In this document: in pieces, positions 28,878-36,420 of the stretch
How positions within the stretch are numbered: position 1 is the first letter of the stretch
Layout of the letters: each line of letters opens with the position of its first letter
Source: a virus
IMG/VR virus record: IMGVR_UViG_3300032011_000001
Coordinates: 94,154 to 158,153 of that record
Reading direction: 5' to 3' (one strand)
DNA: 64,000 nt
Program-made: the position numbers and the translations under genes
Notes under the pieces: model-generated
Told to the model about the DNA's origin: nothing
Seen by the model: only the letters and a program-made list of their open reading frames with translations
Databases searched by the model: none

Positions 28878-30818
28878 CTAGAAGCAGACGTCTTGGAAAA
28901 TATCCTTTAAAATTTCAGTATATCGAGAGCCGCTTGGTGGGTGAATATCAATTGTTCTATCCGGATCTCCGTATGCTGCAGCCATCCAGGATGACAAATA
29001 ATTGATCGCATCAATAAAAAAGATCTCTACTGCATCGCCCGGCTCGCATCCGGCTATACCACATGGGGAGGCCAGCGCAGATATATCTTGAGGCTGATTT
29101 CCCCAAGTTGTTTGTGGCCCCTCATCGCTAATGCTGATCACATACGGAAAAGCATCACTTCTCCAAGGAATAGCCAGGGGGTTTACGGGGTCTACGGCTG
29201 CAGCAACGACATCAGATGTTCTCTCCCATCCGCCTCCATGACAACCCAAGCTTGCAATGATGCTGGTAAGTGATGCGGCATCAACCATCCCGGCCTGAGT
29301 CATTACGACTGCATTGCCATAGGAATTTGAATGATGCTGGCTTGGGTGCATTATTAACCCGAAACGATGGTCTGTTTCTTCAAAGTCAGCAACATATGAT
29401 GCAATGCCTTCTGCTAGAGCTTCGATGTAGGGACACATGGAGCCTGAAGTGTCAATGACAAATACCATGTCCACTTTGTCATGTGCATTCAAGTCTTCGT
29501 CTATCTCTCCGTCACAGTCATTGTCTATCTGATCGCACACCTCTTCTTCTGGCAGTATCTCCCCTACGCAGTTACCCCAAGCACCTACTTCGCAGGTGGT
29601 GGTGCCCAGACGACACTGGCCAATGCCATGCAAGTTTGGATTGTTGCCGCACATGGAAACTATCCCGTCGATGTTGCCGTCACAGTCGTTATCCCAGTTG
29701 TCGCAAATCTCCGGCTCGATGCCTTGGTAAACACATGTTCCCCAAACTCCAAACTCATCACAGACCTGCATACCAAAGCCACAGTTGAGGAGGTTGCCCT
29801 CAGTGTCGTAAATGTCTTCTCTGCACACCTGTATTTCGTCCTTTATACAAAGGCACCCCTCGTCAATTTCTCCGTCGCAGTCGTTATCAATCTCATCACA
29901 AAGCTCTGTTGTGGGTTGTGGGGCGTCACAGAAAGCCCATCGACCGAGGAGGCACTTTTCCATACCTGGGCCACAAATAGACTCGCATGGTTGAAATAAG
30001 TTCTCGTCCGTCGCTCCGTCACAGTCATCGTCGAGGTTGTTGCACGTTTCATTCATTGGCATGACAGCATCAAAACATTTAAGATCTCCTTCAACACAAT
30101 ATTCCAAGCCATAGGCGCAAATACCGACATCGCTGAAACCGCATACCCTCTGGTTCAGTGAACTAAGTTCAACAGGGTCGTCGTCAACAATACCGTTACA
30201 GTCATTATCAACTCCGTCGCACCTTTCCTGCTCATCTAACACTTGCCCCTCACAGTTCGTCATTTGCCCGTCAGTGCATCTCATGATGCCAGTGGCACAC
30301 GGAGTGGTATCGGAGAAGATAACGTCTTCAGAGCCCGTCCAGCACTCCACAGGGGGTATCTCATCTATCTCACCGTTGCAGTTATCATCATAACCATTGC
30401 AAACCTCAGTTCTCATTGGTCTAATGTCTGGATTTGTGTCATCGCAGTCTTGTGCATTCAAGCACGACTCTAATGAGTTGAAGCCATCGCCGTCCTTGTC
30501 TTCTGACAGGCCATCGTCGATAAGGCCATTGCAGTCATCGTCCTTTTCGTTACACTCTTCGTCTTGTGGTCCGAGGTATTCTTCGCAAGTAACTGAGTAG
30601 TCTCTATTATCGCACACCGTTGTGCCAAAAGAACACTCGCCCAACTCAGTCAGGCCTTGAAGGTCAATGCCTATCAAGACTTCTCCGTCTGTGCCGGTGG
30701 CACAAGGTTCTGGTGGTGGGCAAAAGCGTGTCAGTTGTTCATCGCACTGTGGGCATGCAGCTAACACCAAAAGCATTATGGCGCTAACCGAAAAAAACCT
30801 AGACATTTTTTTTCTCAT
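28878..30818 (-). CDS. MopE-repeat/VWA surface lipoprotein (646 aa)
   Basis: N-terminal lipoprotein signal with lipobox LAAC (Cys22). Residues ~70-445 hold seven Cys/Asp repeats (CNGYDDNCNGEIDE, CDGVDNDCNGIVDD, CDEIDNDCDGEIDEG and others), the MopE-type metal-binding repeat found in surface proteins of Myxococcota and relatives. The last ~200 residues are a von Willebrand A domain with an intact DTSGS metal site. An exported, calcium-type multi-repeat lipoprotein in a phage is unusual; roles in superinfection exclusion or surface masking are guesses. No ribosome site precedes either candidate start (30818 or 30806). Confidence 0.82.
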   Translation of the reverse strand: MRKKMSRFFSVSAIMLLVLAACPQCDEQLTRFCPPPEPCATGTDGEVLIGIDLQGLTELGECSFGTTVCDNRDYSVTCEEYLGPQDEECNEKDDDCNGLIDDGLSEDKDGDGFNSLESCLNAQDCDDTNPDIRPMRTEVCNGYDDNCNGEIDEIPPVECWTGSEDVIFSDTTPCATGIMRCTDGQMTNCEGQVLDEQERCDGVDNDCNGIVDDDPVELSSLNQRVCGFSDVGICAYGLEYCVEGDLKCFDAVMPMNETCNNLDDDCDGATDENLFQPCESICGPGMEKCLLGRWAFCDAPQPTTELCDEIDNDCDGEIDEGCLCIKDEIQVCREDIYDTEGNLLNCGFGMQVCDEFGVWGTCVYQGIEPEICDNWDNDCDGNIDGIVSMCGNNPNLHGIGQCRLGTTTCEVGAWGNCVGEILPEEEVCDQIDNDCDGEIDEDLNAHDKVDMVFVIDTSGSMCPYIEALAEGIASYVADFEETDHRFGLIMHPSQHHSNSYGNAVVMTQAGMVDAASLTSIIASLGCHGGGWERTSDVVAAAVDPVNPLAIPWRSDAFPYVISISDEGPQTTWGNQPQDISALASPCGIAGCEPGDAVEIFFIDAINYLSSWMAAAYGDPDRTIDIHPPSGSRYTEILKDIFQDVCF

Positions 30819-30882
30819 AATATAAATATGATCAAAAACTATTATAAATCACTTTTCCAAGGCTTACAAGCGGTTTTTTTTG

Positions 30883-31077
30883 CTATTCCTGGCCTAGTTT
30901 GTCCAAGATCTCCACTTTAAGTGTGCATTCATCCATATCATTTAAGTACCTTACCACAGTTTTGAAAGAAGCTTCAACAAAAATATTACCATCAATATCA
31001 CAATAGTGACAGCTCAGGCCTCGCTTCCCTCGACAAGTCATACAGGCACACTTCACATAAAGCTTTTTATCTGCCAA
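30883..31077 (-). CDS. DnaJ-type zinc-finger microprotein (64 aa)
   Basis: Contains CMTCRGKRGLSCHYCDIDG, two CxxC pairs in the order of a DnaJ Cys-rich domain repeat, preceded by VKCA. The C-half is an alpha/beta segment. The start is TTG with GAGGGACAGCAC upstream. Such zinc fingers bind unfolded protein or partner proteins; a link to the chaperonin genes is speculative. Confidence 0.6.
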   Translation of the reverse strand: MADKKLYVKCACMTCRGKRGLSCHYCDIDGNIFVEASFKTVVRYLNDMDECTLKVEILDKLGQE

Positions 31078-31141
31078 GTGCTGTCCCTCTGAATTCTCGG
31101 TATGTCATATAGTAAATATGAGTACAAAAGACAAAGGGCTC

Positions 31142-31309
31142 TTAAAAAAATTGTAAAGTTTTTTTATCGTCGTCGGTGAAGGTTCTGTCATCATCAACAA
31201 GGGTAATGTCGAAGTCTTCAGGGATGGTCTGATCAGGGTCGAGCTTCATGTGGTCCAGCCTTTTCATAAAAACTTCATTGATAAATTGTTCAGGTAATTT
31301 GTTCGACAT
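31142..31309 (-). CDS. Acidic microprotein (55 aa)
   Basis: ATG at 31307-31309 directly follows TATAAT (TATAATATG), so there is no ribosome site and the message might be leaderless. The product is helical then acidic (SNKLPEQFINEVFMKRLDHM, then DITLVDDDRTFTDDDKK). The frame is clean and fills the gap between neighbours. Confidence 0.5.
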   Translation of the reverse strand: MSNKLPEQFINEVFMKRLDHMKLDPDQTIPEDFDITLVDDDRTFTDDDKKTLQFF

Positions 31310-31365
31310 ATTATAACTATATCAGAAAAGTAGAAAAGTTATGTGTCAGGTGTGTGAAATGTGTA

Positions 31366-31989
31366 TCAAAGCTCTCTTTTTATGTGTCTTTCCTCACATA
31401 CCACCAGAGCTTGCCTCTTTCCGACCAAAACTATGCTGTACTTCTTCGAGCCTTTTGCGAAGGATGAGATATATTGGTAGTTGTTTTTTATGACAATGGC
31501 CAAGTGACCCCTCATGTCCTGCCTAACAGTGGCTGCAGAGCGCAACATGATAAGAGAGCCGATGGAATACTTTGGTTCTCTGGTAATTTCATGATATGCC
31601 TTGTTTGCATACTTGTTGTCGCACATCTTTTCATATGCTGTACGAGAAGGTACGAACTTGTCATCAGTTAGAATGCGAGTAGACATGGAGGCATAGTATC
31701 CTCCTGGGCCGAAGAAATATTGGTTGGCAATCACGAGAGCCTTTTCTCTGTGTTCCTTTCTGTACTCTTCTTTCCACTTGTTATGTTCTTCTATCACTTC
31801 AGGCTTTGTAAAACTTTCTATCTTTTCGAAAGCTCGGTGCTGGCGGTAGGTGAGTCTCCCGTATGTATGGTAACTATTAGCGAGGGACTGCAAAAAGTCT
31901 ATAATACTTTGGTCTTCTGGGTCATTCTCTTGTTTAAAACGAATGGCTTCTTCAATTCTTTCGTCTAAAGTGATCTCTTGTATTTCCAT
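31366..31989 (-). CDS. Protein with C-terminal SH3/KOW-like domain (207 aa)
   Basis: Starts at the ATG at 31987-31989, after GGGAGGCATC. The N-half is helical and charged (ITLDERIEEAIRFKQENDPE, KWKEEYRKEHREKALVIANQ). The C-terminal ~65 residues carry the GDLV-type barrel (YSIGSLIMLRSAATV, GHLAIVIKNN, YSIVLVGKRQALVV). It has its own near-perfect promoter (32009-32038). Largest member of the family; function is unknown. Confidence 0.6.
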   Translation of the reverse strand: MEIQEITLDERIEEAIRFKQENDPEDQSIIDFLQSLANSYHTYGRLTYRQHRAFEKIESFTKPEVIEEHNKWKEEYRKEHREKALVIANQYFFGPGGYYASMSTRILTDDKFVPSRTAYEKMCDNKYANKAYHEITREPKYSIGSLIMLRSAATVRQDMRGHLAIVIKNNYQYISSFAKGSKKYSIVLVGKRQALVVCEERHIKREL

Positions 31990-32008
31990 GATGCCTCCCG
32001 GTTGGGAC

Positions 32009-32038
32009 ATTATAACACGAAGTTGAACGGAATGTCAA
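32009..32038 (-). promoter_or_regulatory. Sigma-70-type promoter (TTGACA-18-TATAAT)
   Basis: Minus strand TTGACA at 32033-32038, 18-base spacer, TATAAT at 32009-32014. Both boxes are consensus. It overlaps the end of the DUF523-like gene and drives 31366-31989. Confidence 0.78.
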
Positions 32039-32502
32039 GCACTCTTGGTGAAAGCATACTTATACAAGCGAGTAAGAAAAACTTCTCGCCCTCCCTCGTT
32101 CTTTAGCTGATTTACTTCACACGATGGAACTGGGGACCGTAGATGCATGGTCCCCTTCATCACTGAGCCTCGACTCTTAACACCAACAGACATGCCGCAC
32201 GAGGGCGAGTTTGCAATACCAATGAAACCAACTGCATCCGGATGCCTGGAGAATATCTCTTCCGACTTTGACATCATAGATGGATAGACATTCTCTCCTC
32301 CCATCTTTCCGTGAACCTCGTCGCCAATTTGCATCAGTCTTATATTCTGGCGAGGGGTACCAAAAAGTTCGTGTTCTGGGCAAACAGGTACAAGTGTTAT
32401 ACCATTCTCTTTCGCCCACTCTTGAACGTCTGGTCTGTGTTTGTCGGCACCATTCCACCTGACCTTGTTGCCCAGAACACATGAACTTATTAGTACTTTC
32501 AT
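32035..32502 (-). CDS. DUF523-like protein
   Basis: A 155-aa protein matching the DUF523 pattern: SSCVLGNKVRWNGADK near the start, PVCPEHELFGTPRQNIRL in the middle and NSPSCG later. The conserved Cys residues suggest metal or cluster binding. The family occurs across bacteria and some phages with no defined activity; here it sits next to the tRNA genes, which may hint at RNA modification or sulfur chemistry. Confidence 0.8.
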   Translation of the reverse strand: MKVLISSCVLGNKVRWNGADKHRPDVQEWAKENGITLVPVCPEHELFGTPRQNIRLMQIGDEVHGKMGGENVYPSMMSKSEEIFSRHPDAVGFIGIANSPSCGMSVGVKSRGSVMKGTMHLRSPVPSCEVNQLKNEGGREVFLTRLYKYAFTKSA

Positions 32503-32518
32503 CGGCTATCCGTTATGC

Positions 32519-32595
32519 TGGCACACTCGGCAGGACTCGAACCTGCAACCCTCGGCTTAGAAGGCCGATGCTCTATCCAGTTGAGCTACGAGTGC
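32519..32595 (-). tRNA. tRNA-Arg (anticodon TCT)
   Basis: A complete cloverleaf: acceptor GCACTCG/CGAGTGT, D-arm with AGCTCAACTGGATAGAGC, anticodon loop CTTCTAA, T-arm GGTTCGAGTCC, and encoded CCA. It reads AGA/AGG codons, often rare in hosts and supplied by phages. Confidence 0.95.
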
Positions 32596-32605
32596 TTAAA
32601 AAAAA

Positions 32606-32682
32606 GGGGGTTCCGGAGTCGAACCGGAATGAGCAGCATCGGCATGCCATTAGCCACCGTCGTGACCATTGCCTTGCCCCCC
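32606..32682 (-). ncRNA. tRNA-like element with T-arm, degenerate cloverleaf
   Basis: Minus strand: 5' GGGGGG pairs with 3' CCCCC, and TTCCGG-TTCGACT-CCGGAA is a good T-arm. The length (77) fits a tRNA. No convincing D-arm or anticodon arm can be drawn, no CCA is encoded, and eight Ts follow. An outer TGAGCAG / CTGCTCA stem (32709-32715 and 32630-32636) could fold with it. It is either a decayed tRNA, a tRNA mimic or a processed terminator-linked RNA. Confidence 0.35.
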
Positions 32683-32781
32683 ACAAGTTTCACTACGGAA
32701 CCACATAACTGCTCAACGAGAGAAGAAACAGTCCCGTAACAAAAAGGGTTGAGAACACTATTATTATAACATCTAGAGCTT

Positions 32782-33051
32782 TCACGAGTTGCAGTCCTTA
32801 TACTGAAGCTCCCACTCACAATCCTGTGAACCATAAGCACAGTAGTCGTATCTGCAGGTACCTCCGTCAGACTCGTCAAATGTCCAAGAACAACAAACGC
32901 CATAAGAATTGGACGTGCACTCGTCGGGAGCTTCCTCAAAGGGATACTCGTGAGAACACTGAGGTGGTTCTGGGTCTGGTGCTGCGACCCATTCTGGCAT
33001 TGGCTCCACGCAAGCGATTGCGCCAAATGCTATAAGTAAAATACTTTTCAT
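32782..33051 (-). CDS. Cys-rich small lipoprotein (89 aa)
   Basis: Lipoprotein signal KSILLIAFGAIAC (Cys14), then a Pro/Glu linker and eight more cysteines (CCSWTFDESDGG, CRYDYCAYG, CEWELQYKDC), probably disulphide-bonded outside the cytoplasm. It has a perfect consensus promoter (33079-33107). Expressed early and small, it fits a superinfection-exclusion or receptor-blocking lipoprotein in the manner of T5 Llp, but no sequence similarity to those was seen. Confidence 0.7.
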   Translation of the reverse strand: MKSILLIAFGAIACVEPMPEWVAAPDPEPPQCSHEYPFEEAPDECTSNSYGVCCSWTFDESDGGTCRYDYCAYGSQDCEWELQYKDCNS

Positions 33052-33078
33052 ATTTCCTCCGAATAAACTGTTTTTTAT

Positions 33079-33107
33079 ATTATAACGTATCTTAAAAGCT
33101 GTGTCAA
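33079..33107 (-). promoter_or_regulatory. Perfect consensus sigma-70 promoter
   Basis: Minus strand TTGACA at 33102-33107, 17-base spacer, TATAAT at 33079-33084. Directly precedes the Cys-rich lipoprotein gene. Confidence 0.88.
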
Positions 33108-33111
33108 TACT

Positions 33112-33570
33112 TTATTTGCTTTTTATTGTGTAGTATACGTTCATCACTCTCTTGACGTAGGAATATCTCATCTTTTTAAAGCAGATATATCCTGCATTAT
33201 ATGCACATAGGGCTAGTTCTCGATCTCCCTTTGCGCGATCCAGCCACCAGCGGAGGGCCTTTGTGCCGACCTTGATGTTCGTCTTAGGATCTTTTAACTC
33301 TTCACAAGTATAAAGAGAGCCATCCTTCTTTGGATTCCACTTTGGTATCACCTGCATCAAGCCACAAGCGCCTGCTTCTGACACTGCTTTCGGATACCAA
33401 CTGCTCTCAACCTGGATGATTGCAGCAACGAGCTCTGGCTCCAGGTTGCTCTGCTTTGCATGTTCGATAATTGTTGGGGTATATTCTTGTATTTTCTTTT
33501 CTGATATTGTAGTGTGCGACACAAGAAACGCTATAATAGCCGCACTAGACAAATTTGATACTAAACTCAC
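33112..33570 (-). CDS. Lytic transglycosylase (SLT domain)
   Basis: A 152-aa protein with an N-terminal hydrophobic signal/anchor (LSSAAIIAFLVSHT) and an SLT goose-lysozyme-like domain. Catalytic Glu55 lies in IIQVESSWYP, followed by GACGLMQVIP and the LALCAYNAGY segment, all family hallmarks. It cleaves the glycan backbone of peptidoglycan. Position next to the XhlA-like and coiled-coil genes suggests a lysis or spanin-like cassette; virion-associated entry enzyme is the alternative. Confidence 0.9.
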   Translation of the reverse strand: MSLVSNLSSAAIIAFLVSHTTISEKKIQEYTPTIIEHAKQSNLEPELVAAIIQVESSWYPKAVSEAGACGLMQVIPKWNPKKDGSLYTCEELKDPKTNIKVGTKALRWWLDRAKGDRELALCAYNAGYICFKKMRYSYVKRVMNVYYTIKSK

Positions 33571-33848
33571 GCTTCACCATCTTTCTCCGTTATATAAAGA
33601 CCACTTGCTCTGGCAACCATGTCCATTCCTGCCCTCTCTGCTGTCTTTTTGAGGCTATCGAGCTGGTCATGGCTTAGGCCTATATCCAACATTTTTCTGT
33701 GAATGAGTTGGTGGATCATTTCAACAGCAGCATATATGTAAATATACCCCTCAATGTTTGTGGTGTGACCCTTTTTCATCATTTGGCTTAAAAATTCGGT
33801 ATAAATCTCTTCAACCTTATCAATGTCGAAATGAACTTTGTTAGACAT
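33567..33848 (-). CDS. Unrecognised 93-aa protein
   Basis: Helical protein (VDIDKVEEIYTEFLSQMMKK-like start, then YIYAAVEMIHQLIHRKML, LDSLKKTAERAGMDM). It is coupled to the transglycosylase by a 4-base overlap and to the coiled-coil gene upstream by 8 bases, so it belongs to the same cassette. No family was recognised. Confidence 0.6.
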   Translation of the reverse strand: MSNKVHFDIDKVEEIYTEFLSQMMKKGHTTNIEGYIYIYAAVEMIHQLIHRKMLDIGLSHDQLDSLKKTAERAGMDMVARASGLYITEKDGEA

Positions 33849-34341
33849 CTTTCTTTTTTCTCGTGCTTTTCTTTTTTGCTTTTGGTTGAGAAGCCTGAGC
33901 CTTCAAAGAGTTTTCCGCATCTATCACTCTCTTCTCAAGTTCTTTTATAGTATCTTCTCTGGCCTTTATAAGAGAGTTAAACTCTTTAGTTCTTTCATCA
34001 ATGAGTGTCTGGGCCTGCTCTTTTATTGCTATTGTTTGCTCTTCGATCATTTCGCTTGCTTTCATCTTCAACTCTTCGTCCTTTAATTTCTGAGCCACGT
34101 CTGCGTAACTCTTTAGATAGTCCAGAAGAGATTCTATCTTGTCGTATACTTGGTTTAAATCCTCTACGCAACCTTCTACTACGATGCGGCCCACGTTGAT
34201 TTGCTTTATATCATCGACTATCTCAACGTCTTCAATTTTCTTGCTTATCTTCGCAAGGAGCTCCGCAATTTCTTGCTTATTCTTTTTAAGCTCATAAGGG
34301 ATCTTCTTAACGTCGATATCATAACTCATTCTTACTTTCAT
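33841..34341 (-). CDS. Coiled-coil protein with basic tail (166 aa)
   Basis: Starts at the ATG at 34339-34341, after AGGAG. Residues ~20-150 are almost continuous coiled coil (KKNKQEIAELLAKISKKIED, LIKAREDTIKELEKRVIDAE). The last 15 residues are Lys/Arg-rich (PKAKKKSTRKKK). Likely an elongated structural or tethering protein. Confidence 0.6.
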   Translation of the reverse strand: MKVRMSYDIDVKKIPYELKKNKQEIAELLAKISKKIEDVEIVDDIKQINVGRIVVEGCVEDLNQVYDKIESLLDYLKSYADVAQKLKDEELKMKASEMIEEQTIAIKEQAQTLIDERTKEFNSLIKAREDTIKELEKRVIDAENSLKAQASQPKAKKKSTRKKKDV

Positions 34342-34351
34342 CTCTTTTCTC

Positions 34352-34639
34352 CTATTGAATAGTATCAAAAAACTCTTTAATAAAGAAAGTCACGAGGCTT
34401 ACCATGCCGGTAACGAGCATCCAGGTCATTTTGGTGGAAGTTGATTTCCACTGCTCTAAGTCTCTTATTCGAGCATATATTCCCTGATCTGGACCGTATA
34501 TAGATTCTTTTACTTTTTGAAGGGCCATGTTGCTCTCTTCTTGTTTTTCTTTTAATTCGTCTATCTTGATATTCAGGACATCCAGCTTGCCAAAAATCTT
34601 GGCTAAGACTGTTCCTATATTGAGCTCGTCGCCATGCAT
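34352..34639 (-). CDS. XhlA/holin-like coiled-coil membrane protein
   Basis: A 95-aa protein: coiled coil (LDVLNIKIDELKEKQEESNM, IYARIRDLEQW), then one C-terminal span (MTWMLVTGMVSLVTFFI) and short polar tail. This is the layout of haemolysin-XhlA-type phage proteins that assist cell lysis. A hairpin at 34649-34676 can mask its GGAGGA ribosome site. It follows groEL and precedes the other lysis-type genes. Confidence 0.7.
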   Translation of the reverse strand: MHGDELNIGTVLAKIFGKLDVLNIKIDELKEKQEESNMALQKVKESIYGPDQGIYARIRDLEQWKSTSTKMTWMLVTGMVSLVTFFIKEFFDTIQ

Positions 34640-34648
34640 GGTACATTC

Positions 34649-34676
34649 CTCCGACTACTATAAGTAGTTTGCGGAG
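34649..34676 (-). promoter_or_regulatory. Leader hairpin covering the ribosome site
   Basis: Outer stem CTCCG/CGGAG plus inner ACTACT/AGTAGT with a 3-base loop. CGGAG is part of the Shine-Dalgarno sequence of the XhlA-like gene, so translation could be held back until the hairpin opens. No T-run follows, so it is not a terminator. Confidence 0.45.
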
Positions 34677-36254
34677 CTAGGACTTATCATCTACAATAGC
34701 ATATTTCGTGTTCAACAAAGTTGATGCAGCGGAGGATGCATTGAGTAGGGCATTTTTTGTCACCTTTACTGGATCTAGCACCCCGCGCTCAACGAGATCT
34801 TCATACTTCTGTGTAGAGAAATTATAGCCATAGCTGTGTTCTTCCTTGTTATTAACATTCTCTATAATAACATCCGCACTAACGCCGGAGTTCTTTGCCA
34901 TCTGTTTAATGGGATGTGAGCAAGCCCTGGCGACGATATCAAGGCCACAACGCTGCTCTGGACTATCAAAAGCAACACTCTTCAGGAGGGCACTTCCTCT
35001 CAACAGAGCTACTCCGCCGCCTGGAATAACGCCTTCTTCTTGAGCTGACTTCACTGCTTCCAGCGAGTCCTCTATTCTGTGCTTCTTTTCTATCATTTCA
35101 ATCTCAGTTGGTGCACCGACATTAATAATGGCCACGCCTGCAGCCAAGCGGCTGAGTCGTTCTTGCAATGTATGACACAAGTTAATGTCTTCTGTACTTT
35201 CAATCTCTGAAGATATTTCTGCAATCTTCTTTTCTATAACTTCTGGATCTCCAGCGCCGCCAATAAAAGTGGTTTCAAACTTGCTGGACTCTACATGTTT
35301 TGCTGTGCCGAAGTGCTCAAGCTTCACCTCTCTCAAGGAAACCCCAGTCTCTCTGGAGATGAGGGTGGCTCCTGTTGAGGCACACAAGTCTTTTATAATG
35401 TTTCTTCTCTCTTCTCCGTATCTCGGAGCTTTGACTGCGGCAACCTTCATGGTGCCTCTGATAGAATTCATAATAAGGGCTGCTAATGCCTGTCCTTCGA
35501 TGTTATCAGCAACAACAACGAAAGGTCTTTTGTCCCTAGCAGCGATCTCCAAGGCTGGGAGTACATCATCTACTGCATCAATCACTTCGTCTGTCACTAA
35601 CACCAATGCATTATCATATTTGAGAAGACCTCGACGCTCGTCAGTAGCGAAAGAAGCGGCAACGATGCCACTATCAAAACGAAAACCCTCAACAACCTCA
35701 AGATGTGTATCATTTGTTCTTCCTTCCCGAATAGAAATGGAGCCATCAACTCCAATAAGCTCAATGGCCTTGCCAATAAGTTCACCAATGGTCTTGTCGC
35801 CATTGGCTGAAATGGTGGCAATGTTGACAATATCGTCCAGACTCTCAACAGGCTTTGCCTCTTGGGTCAGTCCTTCGCAAACAATCTCCACAGCTTTATC
35901 AATACCACGCTTAATTTCAGCGGGTGAATAGCCAGAGGCAATATACTTCTGGGCTTCTACCATGATAGCTCTCGTAAGGATGGTTGCAGTGGTAGTTCCG
36001 TCTCCGGCGACTGCATTTGTTTGGCGAGATGACTGCTTTACAATTTGTGCACCAAGGTTTTCAAACGGGTCTTCAAAGTCTACAAATTCTGCGACAGTAA
36101 CCCCGTCTTTGGTAATGATAGGTTGGCCGTCGCTGCCCTGTAGGATGACGTTCTGGCCTCTTGGTCCCAATGTGCTGGCTACGTTGTCTGCCAACTTGTT
36201 AATACCTTCTAGAATTTTATCTCTCAAGCTCTGGCTGTCGTCATATACTTTCAT
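34677..36254 (-). CDS. groEL: GroEL-type chaperonin
   Basis: A 525-aa protein (bacterial GroEL is about 548) with the ATP-binding GDGTTTATIL near residue 88, the nucleotide loop after NVILQGSDGQPIITKDG, and GGGVALLRG near residue 415. The C-terminus stops at AIVDDKS, so the flexible GGM tail is absent. It folds proteins in a double-ring cage; phage versions typically handle large capsid proteins. A GroES-like gene lies 15 kb away (50719-50985) rather than adjacent. AAAGGTAATAACGA precedes the start, and a tRNA-Gly gene lies in its leader. Confidence 0.97.
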   Translation of the reverse strand: MKVYDDSQSLRDKILEGINKLADNVASTLGPRGQNVILQGSDGQPIITKDGVTVAEFVDFEDPFENLGAQIVKQSSRQTNAVAGDGTTTATILTRAIMVEAQKYIASGYSPAEIKRGIDKAVEIVCEGLTQEAKPVESLDDIVNIATISANGDKTIGELIGKAIELIGVDGSISIREGRTNDTHLEVVEGFRFDSGIVAASFATDERRGLLKYDNALVLVTDEVIDAVDDVLPALEIAARDKRPFVVVADNIEGQALAALIMNSIRGTMKVAAVKAPRYGEERRNIIKDLCASTGATLISRETGVSLREVKLEHFGTAKHVESSKFETTFIGGAGDPEVIEKKIAEISSEIESTEDINLCHTLQERLSRLAAGVAIINVGAPTEIEMIEKKHRIEDSLEAVKSAQEEGVIPGGGVALLRGSALLKSVAFDSPEQRCGLDIVARACSHPIKQMAKNSGVSADVIIENVNNKEEHSYGYNFSTQKYEDLVERGVLDPVKVTKNALLNASSAASTLLNTKYAIVDDKS

Positions 36255-36277
36255 TCGTTATTACCTTTCATTAGCAA

Positions 36278-36353
<76 letters not shown>

Positions 36354-36380
36354 AAAAAAAGCAGGACAAAGTGTCCTGCT
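36354..36380 (-). terminator. Rho-independent terminator
   Basis: Minus strand AGCAGGACA / TGTCCTGCT stem with a 3-base loop and seven Ts. It separates the 620-aa gene from the tRNA-Gly/groEL unit. Confidence 0.9.
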
Positions 36381-36420
36381 TCTATTATAAACATATTTTT
36401 GAGAAAGTAAAGTCTTTTTC

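Noticed and set aside
29481-29999. Plus-strand 172-codon frame opposite the MopE-repeat protein
   Set aside because: It mirrors the repeats of the minus-strand gene and has no independent features.
32606-32720. tmRNA
   Set aside because: The T-arm is present but there is no tag reading frame, no matching tRNA-like 5' half of the usual form and the length is too short.
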